A stretch of DNA of 22,634 nucleotides from JANMDS01 sp031430575 (lineage in GTDB: Bacteria > Pseudomonadota > Gammaproteobacteria > Burkholderiales > Casimicrobiaceae), in assembly GCA_031430575.1 (NCBI GenBank), contig JANPBT010000019.1, positions 1-22,634 on the forward strand. Reading direction: 5' to 3'. The notes beneath the pieces were generated by a model. The model ran no database searches. It was not told where the DNA came from and saw nothing but the letters and a program-made list of their open reading frames with translations. This document shows positions 1 to 7,413 of the stretch, piece by piece. A program made the translations under genes and the position numbers. The stretch's first letter is position 1. Each line of letters begins with the position of its first letter.

Positions 1-1
1 G

Positions 2-1654
2 CTGACCGATTGGCTGCGCACCGGATTGGCCGCTCTCGATTTACCCGAGGTTGCCATAGCACTTGATCGCCCCAAGCAATTGGCACACGGCGATTACGCT
101 TGCAACGTGGCCATGCAATGCGCAAAAGCGCAAAAGATGAATCCCCGTGCGTTTGCCGAAAAATTAATCGCAGCGCTACCCGCCTCCCCGTGGGTTGAAA
201 AAACCGAAATCGCGGGCCCGGGCTTTCTCAATATTTACTTAACCCCGCAAGCAAAATTTCATATCGTGGGTGAGATCAATACCTGCGGCGCAGATTTCGG
301 GCATGCCCCCGCCGGACGCGGCAAAGTGATGGTGGAATTTGTGAGCGCTAACCCCACCGGCCCGTTGCATGTGGGCCATGCCCGGCAAGCGGCTATTGGC
401 GATGTGCTCTGCGCCACGATGGCCTCGCAAGGCTATGCGGTAACGCGCGAGTTTTATTACAACGACGGTGGCAATCAGATTGCCAATCTGGCCATCTCGG
501 TGCAGGCGCGCGCGCGCGGAATCGAGCCCGATGCGCCTAACTTTCCCGAAGATGGCTATAAGGGCGAATACATCGCTGATGTTGCGCGTGATTTCGTTGC
601 ACAAAAAACAGTCGCTTGCGCCGATGGCGAAGTCACGGCCAGCGGCACTATTGATTCCCTTGACGATATACGCGCCTTTGCTGTCGCCTACTTACGGCGT
701 GAGCAAGATTTAGATTTGCAAGCGTTTGGCTTGAAGTTTGACAACTACTATTTAGAAAGCTCTCTCTACACCAGCGGGCGGGTGCAAGCCGCTGTCGATC
801 GCTTGATCGCCACCGGCAAGACCTACGAAGAAGACGGCGGGCTTTTTCTGCGTACCACCGATTACGGCGACGATAAAGATCGGGTCATGCGCAAGCGCGA
901 TGGTGGCTACACCTATTTCGTGCCTGATGTGGCTTATCACCTCGCAAAGTTTGAGCGCGGATTTACCAAAGTAATTAATGTGCAAGGCACCGATCACTTT
1001 GGCACCATCGCGCGAGTGCGCGCGGGCGTGCAAGCGGTCTCCGTTGCTGAAAACCGGGGGGTGCCGGTTGGTTACCCCGATTATGTTTTGCATAGCATGG
1101 TGAAAGTCATGCGCGGCGGCGAAGAAGTGAAAATCTCCAAGCGCGCAGGAAGCTACGTGACCTTGCGCGATTTGGTTGATTGGGTCGGCCGTGATGCCGT
1201 GCGCTTCTTTTTAGTCAGCCGCACCTCCGATACGCCGTTTACTTTCGATATCGATCTTGCGCTTTCAAAGTCAGAAGATAACCCGGTCTATTATTTGCAA
1301 TATGCCCATGCCCGATTGTGCTCCGTGTTGGCTAAAGCGGGGGACGGATTTGATCTTAAAGCGGGCGAATTTGCGCCGCAGGTATTAACTTCTCCGCATG
1401 AAGATGCGCTTGCCCGCAAGCTCGCCGATTTCCCGGAAGTGCTGGAGTTGATGGCACGCGAGCTCACGCCACATTTGCTGCCGTATTACTTACGCGAAGT
1501 CAGTGCGTTATTCCATAGTTATTACAATGCAGAGCAGTTTTTGGTCGACGACCCTGCTTTGAAGCGTGCCCGCTTGCAATTGGTTGCGGCCACCGGGCAA
1601 GTGTTGCGCAACGGGCTGGCCTTATTGGGTGTTTCTGCACCGGAGAAGATGTGA
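2..1654 (+). CDS. argS: arginyl-tRNA synthetase (5' end outside window)
   Basis: Class I aminoacyl-tRNA synthetase charging tRNA-Arg in the cytoplasm. The frame stays open to the left edge of the window, so the real start lies upstream; an in-frame TTG at 26 is not a credible start because family-like sequence continues before it. Seen: the HIGH-type motif HVGHAR (PTGPLHVGHARQA), the KMSKS-type motif KISKRAG, and the C-terminal anticodon-binding DALR-like region (YYLQYAHARLCSVL). About 550 residues are present, against a usual 560-590 for the family. The stop overlaps the next gene's GTG start (GTGA at 1651-1654), suggesting translational coupling. Two copies of the dispersed palindrome lie inside the gene, at 279-296 (read TCGAD) and 1368-1386 (read FAPQVL). 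Confidence 0.97.
   Translation: MTDWLRTGLAALDLPEVAIALDRPKQLAHGDYACNVAMQCAKAQKMNPRAFAEKLIAALPASPWVEKTEIAGPGFLNIYLTPQAKFHIVGEINTCGADFGHAPAGRGKVMVEFVSANPTGPLHVGHARQAAIGDVLCATMASQGYAVTREFYYNDGGNQIANLAISVQARARGIEPDAPNFPEDGYKGEYIADVARDFVAQKTVACADGEVTASGTIDSLDDIRAFAVAYLRREQDLDLQAFGLKFDNYYLESSLYTSGRVQAAVDRLIATGKTYEEDGGLFLRTTDYGDDKDRVMRKRDGGYTYFVPDVAYHLAKFERGFTKVINVQGTDHFGTIARVRAGVQAVSVAENRGVPVGYPDYVLHSMVKVMRGGEEVKISKRAGSYVTLRDLVDWVGRDAVRFFLVSRTSDTPFTFDIDLALSKSEDNPVYYLQYAHARLCSVLAKAGDGFDLKAGEFAPQVLTSPHEDALARKLADFPEVLELMARELTPHLLPYYLREVSALFHSYYNAEQFLVDDPALKRARLQLVAATGQVLRNGLALLGVSAPEKM
279..296 (-). repeat. dispersed palindrome, in argS
   Basis: ATACCTGCGGCGCAGATT, exact core, read in frame as NTCGAD. 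Strand is given relative to AATCTGCGCCGCAGGTAT for all copies. Confidence 0.9.
1368..1386 (+). repeat. dispersed palindrome, in argS (one mismatch)
   Basis: AATTTGCGCCGCAGGTATT; one C to T change in the core; read as FAPQVL. Confidence 0.8.
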
Positions 1655-2283
1655 AATCTGCACAAAACGAATCGTCATCATCACCCACGCAGCGCGGGCG
1701 CTTTCTTTCGGGCGTATTGGTCGGCATCGGTTTAAGCCTCATCATCGCGGCCATCGTGGCGTTTTTCGTCTATCGAAGTGGCACGCCTTTTAAGCTCGAA
1801 ACCAACCCTAATCCGCCCTCTGCGCCGAGCGCGCCGGCCGTGGCCGCGCCTGCGAAGCCAGCAGACTCTAAACCCTCGGTTGAGGGCAAGATCAGCTTTC
1901 CGGGGAATGCGCCTTCTGAGGCTGCGAAGCCCGCTGCCCCAATCGCGGAGCCCGCAAAACCTACCGCGCCACTCAAAACCGAGCCGCCGGCAGCCGCCGC
2001 GGAGCTTAAAAAGCCAACCGCAGTGAAAGCAGAGCCGGTGAGCCCAGTGGGGGAAAGCAAGCCACTTTTCTTGCAAGCAGGCGCGTTTTCCAACAAATCA
2101 GACGCAGAAAACCGTCGCGCCATGCTCGCACTCATGGGCTTAGAAGGCAAAGTCACCGAAATCACTAAGGACGACAAGCCGCTCTACCGCGTGCGCGTGG
2201 GCCCTTTTGAGTCGCCTGAAGATGCCACCAAAGCGCGCAGCGACATGTCACGGAACGGAATTGACTCCGTGTTGATCAAATAG
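1651..2283 (+). CDS. SPOR-domain inner-membrane protein (FtsN-like)
   Basis: Probable cell-division-associated peptidoglycan-binding protein. Seen: short cytoplasmic N-terminus, one membrane segment at about residues 16-40 (FLSGVLVGIGLSLIIAAIVA), a long Pro/Ala/Lys-rich linker to about residue 135, and a C-terminal SPOR domain (LFLQAGAFSNKSDAENRRA through YRVRVGPFESPEDA). SPOR domains bind glycan strands stripped of stem peptides at the septum. The start is GTG at 1651, overlapping the argS stop by 4 bp and preceded by GGAGAAGAT, so 210 residues. The position after argS and before dsbA is the usual one in Burkholderiales. Whether it is the true FtsN or a paralogue cannot be told from the sequence. 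Confidence 0.9.
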   Translation: MKSAQNESSSSPTQRGRFLSGVLVGIGLSLIIAAIVAFFVYRSGTPFKLETNPNPPSAPSAPAVAAPAKPADSKPSVEGKISFPGNAPSEAAKPAAPIAEPAKPTAPLKTEPPAAAAELKKPTAVKAEPVSPVGESKPLFLQAGAFSNKSDAENRRAMLALMGLEGKVTEITKDDKPLYRVRVGPFESPEDATKARSDMSRNGIDSVLIK

Positions 2284-2365
2284 CGCCGGACTCAATCCGT
2301 CATCAAAATTCGCAGCCGTTCGTTAAGGCACTGGGCCATCGCACTTTTTTTGGAGCTGTAACCGT

Positions 2366-3022
2366 ATGAAATTCACCCGCTTATTTTCAAAAACCCTTTT
2401 TGCCACGCTCGTGACCGCATTCTGCGCCGCAGGTAGCGCGTTTGCGCAAGTCAATCTTGAAGAAGGCAAAGAATACAAAAAACTCGCCAAACCGCAACCG
2501 GTTGATGTCGCCAACAAAGTGGAAGTCATTGAGTTTTTTAGCTTTGGTTGCGACCATTGCCGCGCTTTTGAGCCCACGCTGCAAGAATGGCAAAAGAAAA
2601 TGCCCGCAGACGTGCATTTCAAGCGTATCCCGGTTTCTTTCCAACCGGCGTGGGCCGGTTATTCAAAAATTCTCTTCACCCTCGAAGCGCTGGGGGAATC
2701 AGATAAGCTCGCCCCTGCTGTGTTCGATGCGATTCATAAAGATGGCAAAAAGCTCAACGATAAAGAAATTTTCTACGCTTGGGCGGCAAGCCGTGGCTTA
2801 GATGTCGCAAAAGTTAAAGCCGCTTATGAAGGCTTCACCACGGACAGCAAAGTCAAGCGCGCCGATCAAGCCGTGCGCACCTATGCCGTCGATTCAGTGC
2901 CGATGTTAGTCATCGATGGCAAATTCGTCACCGCACCGTCGATGGTCAAAAACGGACACGCTGGTATGCCGAGCGCAATTGATTTTCTGATCGCCAAAGC
3001 GCGCCAAGAAAAAGGCAAGTAA
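2366..3022 (+). CDS. dsbA: periplasmic thiol:disulfide interchange protein DsbA
   Basis: Introduces disulfides into exported proteins. Seen: Sec signal peptide MKFTRLFSKTLFATLVTAFC with a predicted cut after ...AGSAFA, thioredoxin fold with active site CDHC (FFSFGCDHCRAFEP), helical insert, and the cis-proline loop VPML near residue 180. At 218 residues it has the usual length. The dipeptide between the cysteines is Asp-His instead of the common Pro-His; this dipeptide tunes redox potential in the family. An AGGAG-like GGAG lies 10-13 bases before the ATG. The signal-peptide segment FCAAGS is encoded by a copy of the dispersed palindrome (2419-2435). Two stem-loops follow the stop codon. Confidence 0.96.
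   Translation: MKFTRLFSKTLFATLVTAFCAAGSAFAQVNLEEGKEYKKLAKPQPVDVANKVEVIEFFSFGCDHCRAFEPTLQEWQKKMPADVHFKRIPVSFQPAWAGYSKILFTLEALGESDKLAPAVFDAIHKDGKKLNDKEIFYAWAASRGLDVAKVKAAYEGFTTDSKVKRADQAVRTYAVDSVPMLVIDGKFVTAPSMVKNGHAGMPSAIDFLIAKARQEKGK
2419..2435 (+). repeat. dispersed palindrome, in dsbA signal peptide
   Basis: ATTCTGCGCCGCAGGTA, exact core; read as FCAAGS just before the signal peptidase site. Confidence 0.85.
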
Positions 3023-3035
3023 GCTTTTTCAGCAC

Positions 3036-3067
3036 AAAAAAAAGCCGCCCGAGGGTGGCTTTTTTTC
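3036..3067 (+). terminator. rho-independent terminator after dsbA
   Basis: Stem AAAGCC-G-CC with GG-T-GGCTTT around a 4-base loop (3041-3062), preceded by an A-tract and followed by a T-tract to 3066. It starts 19 bases after the dsbA stop, and the A-tract makes it potentially bidirectional. Confidence 0.9.
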
Positions 3068-3074
3068 GCTTTAG

Positions 3075-3110
3075 ACCCCCCTACCTGCGGCGCAGAAAGC
3101 GGGGGTTTTT
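3075..3110 (+). terminator. second stem-loop with repeat copy in its loop
   Basis: ACCCCC (3075-3080) can pair with GGGGGT (3101-3106), followed by a T-run to 3110. The loop is filled by a copy of the dispersed palindrome, which can itself fold. It looks like a back-up terminator for dsbA. Confidence 0.6.
3082..3096 (-). repeat. dispersed palindrome, after dsbA
   Basis: TACCTGCGGCGCAGA, exact core, inside the loop of the second terminator-like hairpin. Confidence 0.85.
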
Positions 3111-3211
3111 AGCTTTTTCACGCGACCAACGCACCCACTTAGGCGCGCCGAGATCAATTCCAGCTTAGCAAACGCATTGATTTTTTGCTAATGTGTGCCA
3201 AAAAATCACTC

Positions 3212-3230
3212 AATCTGCGCCGCAGGTATT
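3212..3230 (+). repeat. dispersed palindrome, upstream of HipA-like gene
   Basis: AATCTGCGCCGCAGGTATT, full consensus, 105 bases before the gene's ATG in AT-rich sequence. Confidence 0.9.
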
Positions 3231-3299
3231 TGTGTATTATCTATGCTTTATTGCTTCATTTAAGTCAGATAAATTTCGAAAAAATGTACTTTAAATGCT

Positions 3300-3323
3300 T
3301 ATAATCATTGTGTTACGATTATA
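3300..3323 (+). promoter_or_regulatory. -10-like TATAAT inside an inverted repeat upstream of the HipA-like gene
   Basis: TATAATC (3300-3306) and GATTATA (3317-3323) are perfect 7-bp arms separated by 10 bases. The left arm contains a consensus -10 hexamer TATAAT at 3300-3305. The arms end 11 bases before the chosen ATG at 3335. The surrounding 3130-3334 stretch is AT-rich. An operator for the gene's own helix-turn-helix is an inference. No good -35 was found. Confidence 0.45.
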
Positions 3324-3334
3324 GTTATCTATGC

Positions 3335-4642
3335 ATGTCCCTCCAACGCTTTGAGTCATTTTTACGCACCACCGGCATCTCCAATGCCGAAACCGCTGCG
3401 CGTGCGCTCAACGTTTCCGTCAACGCGATTGCCCGCTACGCAAAGCAATCCCCAAACGTAGCAAAGCTTGGGGCGGCGCGCGCGACGCGCTATGCACTGC
3501 GCAGCCTGATTTTGGGCGAGGCCAGCGCCCAGCCGCTTTTTTGGGTGGATTCACTGGGCGCCGCACAACCGCTCGCCACGCTAACCCACCTCACTGGCGG
3601 GCGCAACCATATTGGCACGCAAGGCTGGGATGCGCTGAGCGCGCGAAATGCGTTGCCATGGTTTCTCGCGCCGGCAGTTCACGCTGGCTTTTTAGGGCGC
3701 GCCGTCGCGCAGCGGTTTGCCTCGCCTCCCGCTAATTTCGATAGCAACCCAGAGCGTTGGTCTGCTGACCAACACTTATTCGTCGCACTGCAAGCGGGCA
3801 TCGATTTACCGGGCGCGATATTGATCGGCGAGCGGGCGCTCGAAACGTGGCACGCGATCACCCCGTCCATCCTCAGCGCCGATGATTACGATGCCCATAT
3901 CGCGCACGCGCATCTCCATCTGCACGCAGGCACCAGCGCGGGCGGAGAGCAGCCGAAATTCACCGCCGTGCGCAGCGATGGCACCCATCTGCTGGTGAAA
4001 TACAGCCCGCCACGCGGCACGCCTTTTGGTGAGCGCTGGCACGATTTGCTCTCGATGGAATTTCACGCAAGCGAAACCCTGCGCGAAGCAAACTTGCCCG
4101 CAGCGCAAAGCGCGCTCATAACGCACCCCGCGCGCACATACCTTGAAAGCGCGCGCATTGATCGGCAAGCGCTGCGCGGGCGCAAACATGCCGTCGCGCT
4201 TGCAGCCATCCATGATGCGTTTATTTCAGAGCCGCGCAAAAGTTGGAAACACACCGCGCGCGCCCTCGCAACCCAGCGCTGCCTCTCGCACGCCGACGCC
4301 GCTGCAATTGCGCTGGTGCAACGCTTCGGCAATTGGATCGGTAACAACGACATGCATTTCGGCAATCTAAGCCTGATCGCAAGCACACCCGACGCAGTCA
4401 ATACAGGCCATTTCACGCTCGCGCCGGTCTACGACATGCTTCCGATGCGCTATCGCCCAGACGCAACCGCCGGAAGCCTTGATACCCTCCCATTCACCCC
4501 AACGATCGGCATTCCGGGCGAAGAAAAAATCGAAACCCTCGCACGCGCGCTCGCCCAACGCTTTTGGCTGCGCGTCCGCGCGGCAGAAGTCAGCGCCGAA
4601 GCCCGAGCATTAGCCAACGAAATGCACGCGCGCTGCGGTTAA
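3335..4642 (+). CDS. HipA-family serine/threonine kinase with N-terminal HTH (YjjJ/HipH-like)
   Basis: HipA-type kinase of the toxin-antitoxin superfamily. Seen: an N-terminal helix-turn-helix-like segment (GISNAETAARALNVSVNAIARYAK), the nucleotide-binding segment SAGGEQPKFT near residues 201-210 followed by LLVKYSPP, the catalytic loop GNNDMHFGN at 336-344 with Asp339, His341 and Asn344, and the metal-binding motif PVYDM at about 364-368. At 435 residues with its own DNA-binding segment and no separate HipB gene, it fits the single-gene YjjJ/HipH type better than a classical HipBA pair. The start is ATG 3335; an upstream TTG at 3308 would add nine residues and cross the inverted repeat. GC is high and no dispersed palindrome lies inside. 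Target unknown. Confidence 0.85.
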   Translation: MSLQRFESFLRTTGISNAETAARALNVSVNAIARYAKQSPNVAKLGAARATRYALRSLILGEASAQPLFWVDSLGAAQPLATLTHLTGGRNHIGTQGWDALSARNALPWFLAPAVHAGFLGRAVAQRFASPPANFDSNPERWSADQHLFVALQAGIDLPGAILIGERALETWHAITPSILSADDYDAHIAHAHLHLHAGTSAGGEQPKFTAVRSDGTHLLVKYSPPRGTPFGERWHDLLSMEFHASETLREANLPAAQSALITHPARTYLESARIDRQALRGRKHAVALAAIHDAFISEPRKSWKHTARALATQRCLSHADAAAIALVQRFGNWIGNNDMHFGNLSLIASTPDAVNTGHFTLAPVYDMLPMRYRPDATAGSLDTLPFTPTIGIPGEEKIETLARALAQRFWLRVRAAEVSAEARALANEMHARCG

Positions 4643-4683
4643 ACGAAAGTCAAGATATGCGCTGCAGCGCTTAACGCGAAACC

Positions 4684-5421
4684 TTAGCCCACGCTCATAT
4701 ACCCGCCATCAATGGCGAGCATCGAGCCGGTGATGTAGCGCGCGGCATCGCTGCATAAAAACAAAATCGGGTCGGCGATTTCGGCAGTCTCAGCCCAGCG
4801 CTGCATGGGGATGCGGGCATTGATTTGGGCGGCCCGCTCTGGGTTTTCGCGCGCACCGCGTGAGAGCTCGGTGATGACCCAACCGGGCGCGACGCCATTA
4901 ACGCGAATGCCGTCTGCAGCATACGCGCAACCCAGAGACATCACTAAATTTTTCACCGCGCCTTTCGAGGATGAATACGCCGGCTGCACCGGGCCGCCGA
5001 AATAGCTCATCACCGAGCCGATAAAGATGATCGCGCCTTTTGATTTTTGGAGCAAAGGCCGAGCCTCGGTCGCAACGCGCATGCCGCCATTCACGTTCAC
5101 ATCCATCACCTCCGCAAATTTAACCGGGTCGTGCTCGGCTGCGCGCGCGATCATACCCGCGCAATTCACAACGAAATCGAGCTGGGCTAAGCCGCCGATC
5201 AGCGCGCTCACCGCATCGCCATCGCGCACGTCTAACTTCTCGATGCGCATCCCCGCAAAATCAGCGTTCGCCCGCGCGGCGGCAAGCTCAGCCTCGGTAA
5301 GCCCGCAGGCAATCACGCTCGCCCCAGCGCGCTTGAACGCCAGCGCTACCGCCGCGCCGATGCCCGAGACGCCACCGGTGACGAGGGCGGTTTTGCCGTT
5401 GAAATCAAAGTGTGCGTTCAT
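4684..5421 (-). CDS. SDR-family oxidoreductase (classical short-chain dehydrogenase)
   Basis: NAD(P)-dependent oxidoreductase, cytoplasmic. Seen: Rossmann motif TGGVSGIG at the N-terminus, NCAG, the catalytic Ser in FIGSVMS, YSSSK (Tyr and Lys of the catalytic set), PGWV after the catalytic helix, and the C-terminal FLCSDAARYITGSMLAIDGGY typical of the classical family. Length 245 residues, as expected. Residues after the first beta strand (ACGLTEAEL) do not give clear cofactor preference. Substrate unknown; the C-terminal part resembles 3-oxoacyl-ACP reductase or polyol dehydrogenase relatives. A copy of the dispersed palindrome (5454-5471) sits upstream of the start. Confidence 0.93.
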   Translation of the reverse strand: MNAHFDFNGKTALVTGGVSGIGAAVALAFKRAGASVIACGLTEAELAAARANADFAGMRIEKLDVRDGDAVSALIGGLAQLDFVVNCAGMIARAAEHDPVKFAEVMDVNVNGGMRVATEARPLLQKSKGAIIFIGSVMSYFGGPVQPAYSSSKGAVKNLVMSLGCAYAADGIRVNGVAPGWVITELSRGARENPERAAQINARIPMQRWAETAEIADPILFLCSDAARYITGSMLAIDGGYMSVG

Positions 5422-5453
5422 GATTCGCGTTTTCGTGAAAAGTGGCTGACTTT

Positions 5454-5471
5454 ATACCTGCGGCGCAGATT
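5454..5471 (-). repeat. dispersed palindrome, between SDR and DUF2306 genes
   Basis: ATACCTGCGGCGCAGATT, full consensus, 33 bases upstream of the SDR start. Confidence 0.9.
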
Positions 5472-5537
5472 CAGTCGATGCGAAATCTCAGTCGCAAGAT
5501 TTTTGACCACTTCGCGGCAATAAGCAGTGGCCAGCGA

Positions 5538-6377
5538 TTAGCCTAAGCGCGGACGCCACAAACCCATGTAAGCGCCAAATATTCCAGCAGCCATCGCAAT
5601 CGTTGCGATCAATAAGATCATCGCCACGCTCCATTGCGCGCGGTTGCTTGCGCGCCCACGATTGCGCAGGTAAAGCTCAAGCAAGGCAAGCGGGACGATG
5701 GATTGCGACCACGCGAGCGCGACTAAAAACGGGCCTCGAAAAGTCTCTGGGTCAAATCCTACTGGCTTTTGATGAATCATGAGCCACAAAAATAACCCCA
5801 CCCGAAAAAACCAGACGCCATTAACCAACAAAAATAGCCTGAGCGCCCAGCGGCGATGCGCACTGAAATCGCGCGCCCTCGCACATTTCACTGCCATCGC
5901 AGCGCAAATCAAAATTAATACGCCGTTAAAAGTGGTGCCCATTTGGCTGCCGGTAGAGCCCACCGTGCCGCGTACCCACGTCAAATAAAAGCCGCTGATG
6001 GTGGCCACCACCGCGCCGAGCACGAACACCCGCCCATTCCAGCGATGAAAGCGCGGCGCAACGCTACGAAGCTTTGGAATGAGCTGCAGCAGCCCGCTAA
6101 AAGTAATGATGAGCGCAAACACAAGATGCGAAGAAATCATTGCGTTGCCAGTGCCGTCACCGGGAACGATGCCGCGCGGCATCACTTTTCGCCAGGCTGC
6201 GAAATCACCTTGCAGCGCGCTGCCACCATAAAACTTTAAGATATAAAAAGCAAATAGCGACATCCCCGCCGCCGCTACCAAATACCAAAATATCGCCGCG
6301 TATTTCAGCGCTGTCGCACCCGTCGAGGTTGATTGCGCCATCGATGCGGTTACGTCAAACGCGGTCGTTTCGCGCAT
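5538..6377 (-). CDS. DUF2306-type multi-pass membrane protein
   Basis: Predicted inner-membrane protein of 279 residues with about seven hydrophobic segments (YAAIFWYLVAAAGMSLFAFY, HLVFALIITFSGLLQLIP, VFVLGAVVATISGFYLTW, and others). Conserved-looking features are SSHLVFA, PRFHRWNGR and FSAHRRWALRLF, whose histidines sit at membrane edges as in DUF2306 proteins; some relatives are thought to bind haem, but function is not established. The ATG at 6377 was chosen because AAGGAA lies just upstream; a TTG at 6410 in the same frame is less likely. It lies on the same strand as the SDR gene 4684-5421, 116 bases apart, so co-transcription is possible but not shown. Confidence 0.85.
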   Translation of the reverse strand: MRETTAFDVTASMAQSTSTGATALKYAAIFWYLVAAAGMSLFAFYILKFYGGSALQGDFAAWRKVMPRGIVPGDGTGNAMISSHLVFALIITFSGLLQLIPKLRSVAPRFHRWNGRVFVLGAVVATISGFYLTWVRGTVGSTGSQMGTTFNGVLILICAAMAVKCARARDFSAHRRWALRLFLLVNGVWFFRVGLFLWLMIHQKPVGFDPETFRGPFLVALAWSQSIVPLALLELYLRNRGRASNRAQWSVAMILLIATIAMAAGIFGAYMGLWRPRLG

Positions 6378-6423
6378 TGTGATTCCTTCCGAGATTGAAG
6401 CCGTTGCCAATGAAAGAAGTCTA

Positions 6424-6444
6424 CGGCGAGCCCGGGCATCGCCG
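6424..6444. repeat. 21-base imperfect palindrome upstream of DUF2306 gene
   Basis: CGGCGA (6424-6429) and TCGCCG (6439-6444) are perfect 6-bp arms around a GC-rich centre containing CCCGGG. It lies 47 bases upstream of the DUF2306 start in the divergent gap between 6377 and 6634. Could be an operator or a hairpin; nothing else supports a role. Confidence 0.35.
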
Positions 6445-6633
6445 CCATGCGCTCGCCCGCCATTCAGCGCCTCCCGCCTCCAACCCGTCGCATGCGCGGA
6501 ACTTGTGGGCTGTTCGACGAATTGACGGGCTCAGGTTTCCTCGAAACTTAACCGTCACGCAGAATCTTGCGCCACAATGACGCCGACGATAGAAATACGC
6601 GCAATAAAAAAATTTGAATACCCACTCTCAACG

Positions 6634-7413
6634 ATGAACCCAACCATTTTCTTAACCGGCGCTTCCTCCGGCATCGGCGCGGCGCTAGCGCGACATTACG
6701 CACATACCTGCGGCGCAGATTTAGCACTTTTGGGGCGCAATTTGGCTGCGCTTTCCGCGATCCAAGCGCAATGCAGCGCAAATCATTTGAAAACTGCGCC
6801 GCAGGTATTGACGTACGTTGCCAATGTCGCAAATGAAAATGAAATGCGCGTGGCGATGACCGCGCTGATCGAAAAATTAGGCGTGCCCGATCTGGTGATT
6901 GCCAATGCTGGCGTCTCGGTGGGCACGCTCGCGGGCGCGGCCAGCGATCTGCCTGCTTTTCGGCAGGTGATGGAGACCAACGTGCTCGGCATGGTGCATA
7001 CGTTTACGCCGGTGATCGATGCGATGGTCGCGCGCGGCAGCGGCACGCTCGTGGGCATCGCGAGCGTTGCGGGTTTGCGCGGCATTCCGGGCTCGGCGGC
7101 CTATAGCGCATCAAAAGCGGCGGTGATTTCATATTGCGAATCGCTGCGGGTTGAGCTGCGCGGCACGGGCGTGAAGGTGGTGACGATTTGCCCTGGCTAT
7201 ATCGATACCCCAATGACGCAGGTGAACACTTTCACCATGCCTTTTTTGCTCTCGCCAGAAGCGGGCGCGCGGCGCATCGCGCGCGCGATTGCGGCAAAGA
7301 AAGCGTTTGCGATTGTGCCCTGGCAAATGGGCTTGGTCGGGCGGGCGATGCGGCAATTGCCGATTGCGATTTATGATCGTATCTTGGCGCGCATGCCGCG
7401 CAAACCGCGATGA
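6634..7413 (+). CDS. SDR-family oxidoreductase
   Basis: Short-chain dehydrogenase with an N-terminal Rossmann motif TGASSGIGAALA, NAGVS, the catalytic Ser in GIASVAG, YSASK, and PGYIDTPMT after it. 259 residues from ATG 6634; an earlier in-frame ATG at 6577 would add 19 unlike residues. The C-terminus is basic (YDRILARMPRKPR), as in the DltE/YdfG-like branch of the family. Substrate unknown. Its stop overlaps the next gene's ATG as ATGA (7410-7413), so the two are probably translated together. Two copies of the dispersed palindrome lie inside: 6704-6721 read as HTCGAD in the loop after the first helix, and 6791-6809 read as KTAPQVL. Both are in surface regions that vary between SDRs. Confidence 0.92.
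   Translation: MNPTIFLTGASSGIGAALARHYAHTCGADLALLGRNLAALSAIQAQCSANHLKTAPQVLTYVANVANENEMRVAMTALIEKLGVPDLVIANAGVSVGTLAGAASDLPAFRQVMETNVLGMVHTFTPVIDAMVARGSGTLVGIASVAGLRGIPGSAAYSASKAAVISYCESLRVELRGTGVKVVTICPGYIDTPMTQVNTFTMPFLLSPEAGARRIARAIAAKKAFAIVPWQMGLVGRAMRQLPIAIYDRILARMPRKPR
6704..6721 (-). repeat. dispersed palindrome, in SDR gene
   Basis: ATACCTGCGGCGCAGATT, full consensus, read as HTCGAD. Confidence 0.9.
6791..6809 (+). repeat. dispersed palindrome, in SDR gene
   Basis: AAACTGCGCCGCAGGTATT, exact core, read as KTAPQVL; inverted relative to the copy at 6704. Confidence 0.88.

Noticed and set aside
26..40. TTG at 26 as argS start
   Set aside because: The frame is open to base 2 and family-like sequence continues upstream, so the gene is simply cut by the window edge.
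1732..2076. Long minus-strand frames under the SPOR gene and similar frames under other genes
   Set aside because: Opposite-strand shadows of strongly supported coding regions, low-complexity Arg/Ala-rich products without domains.
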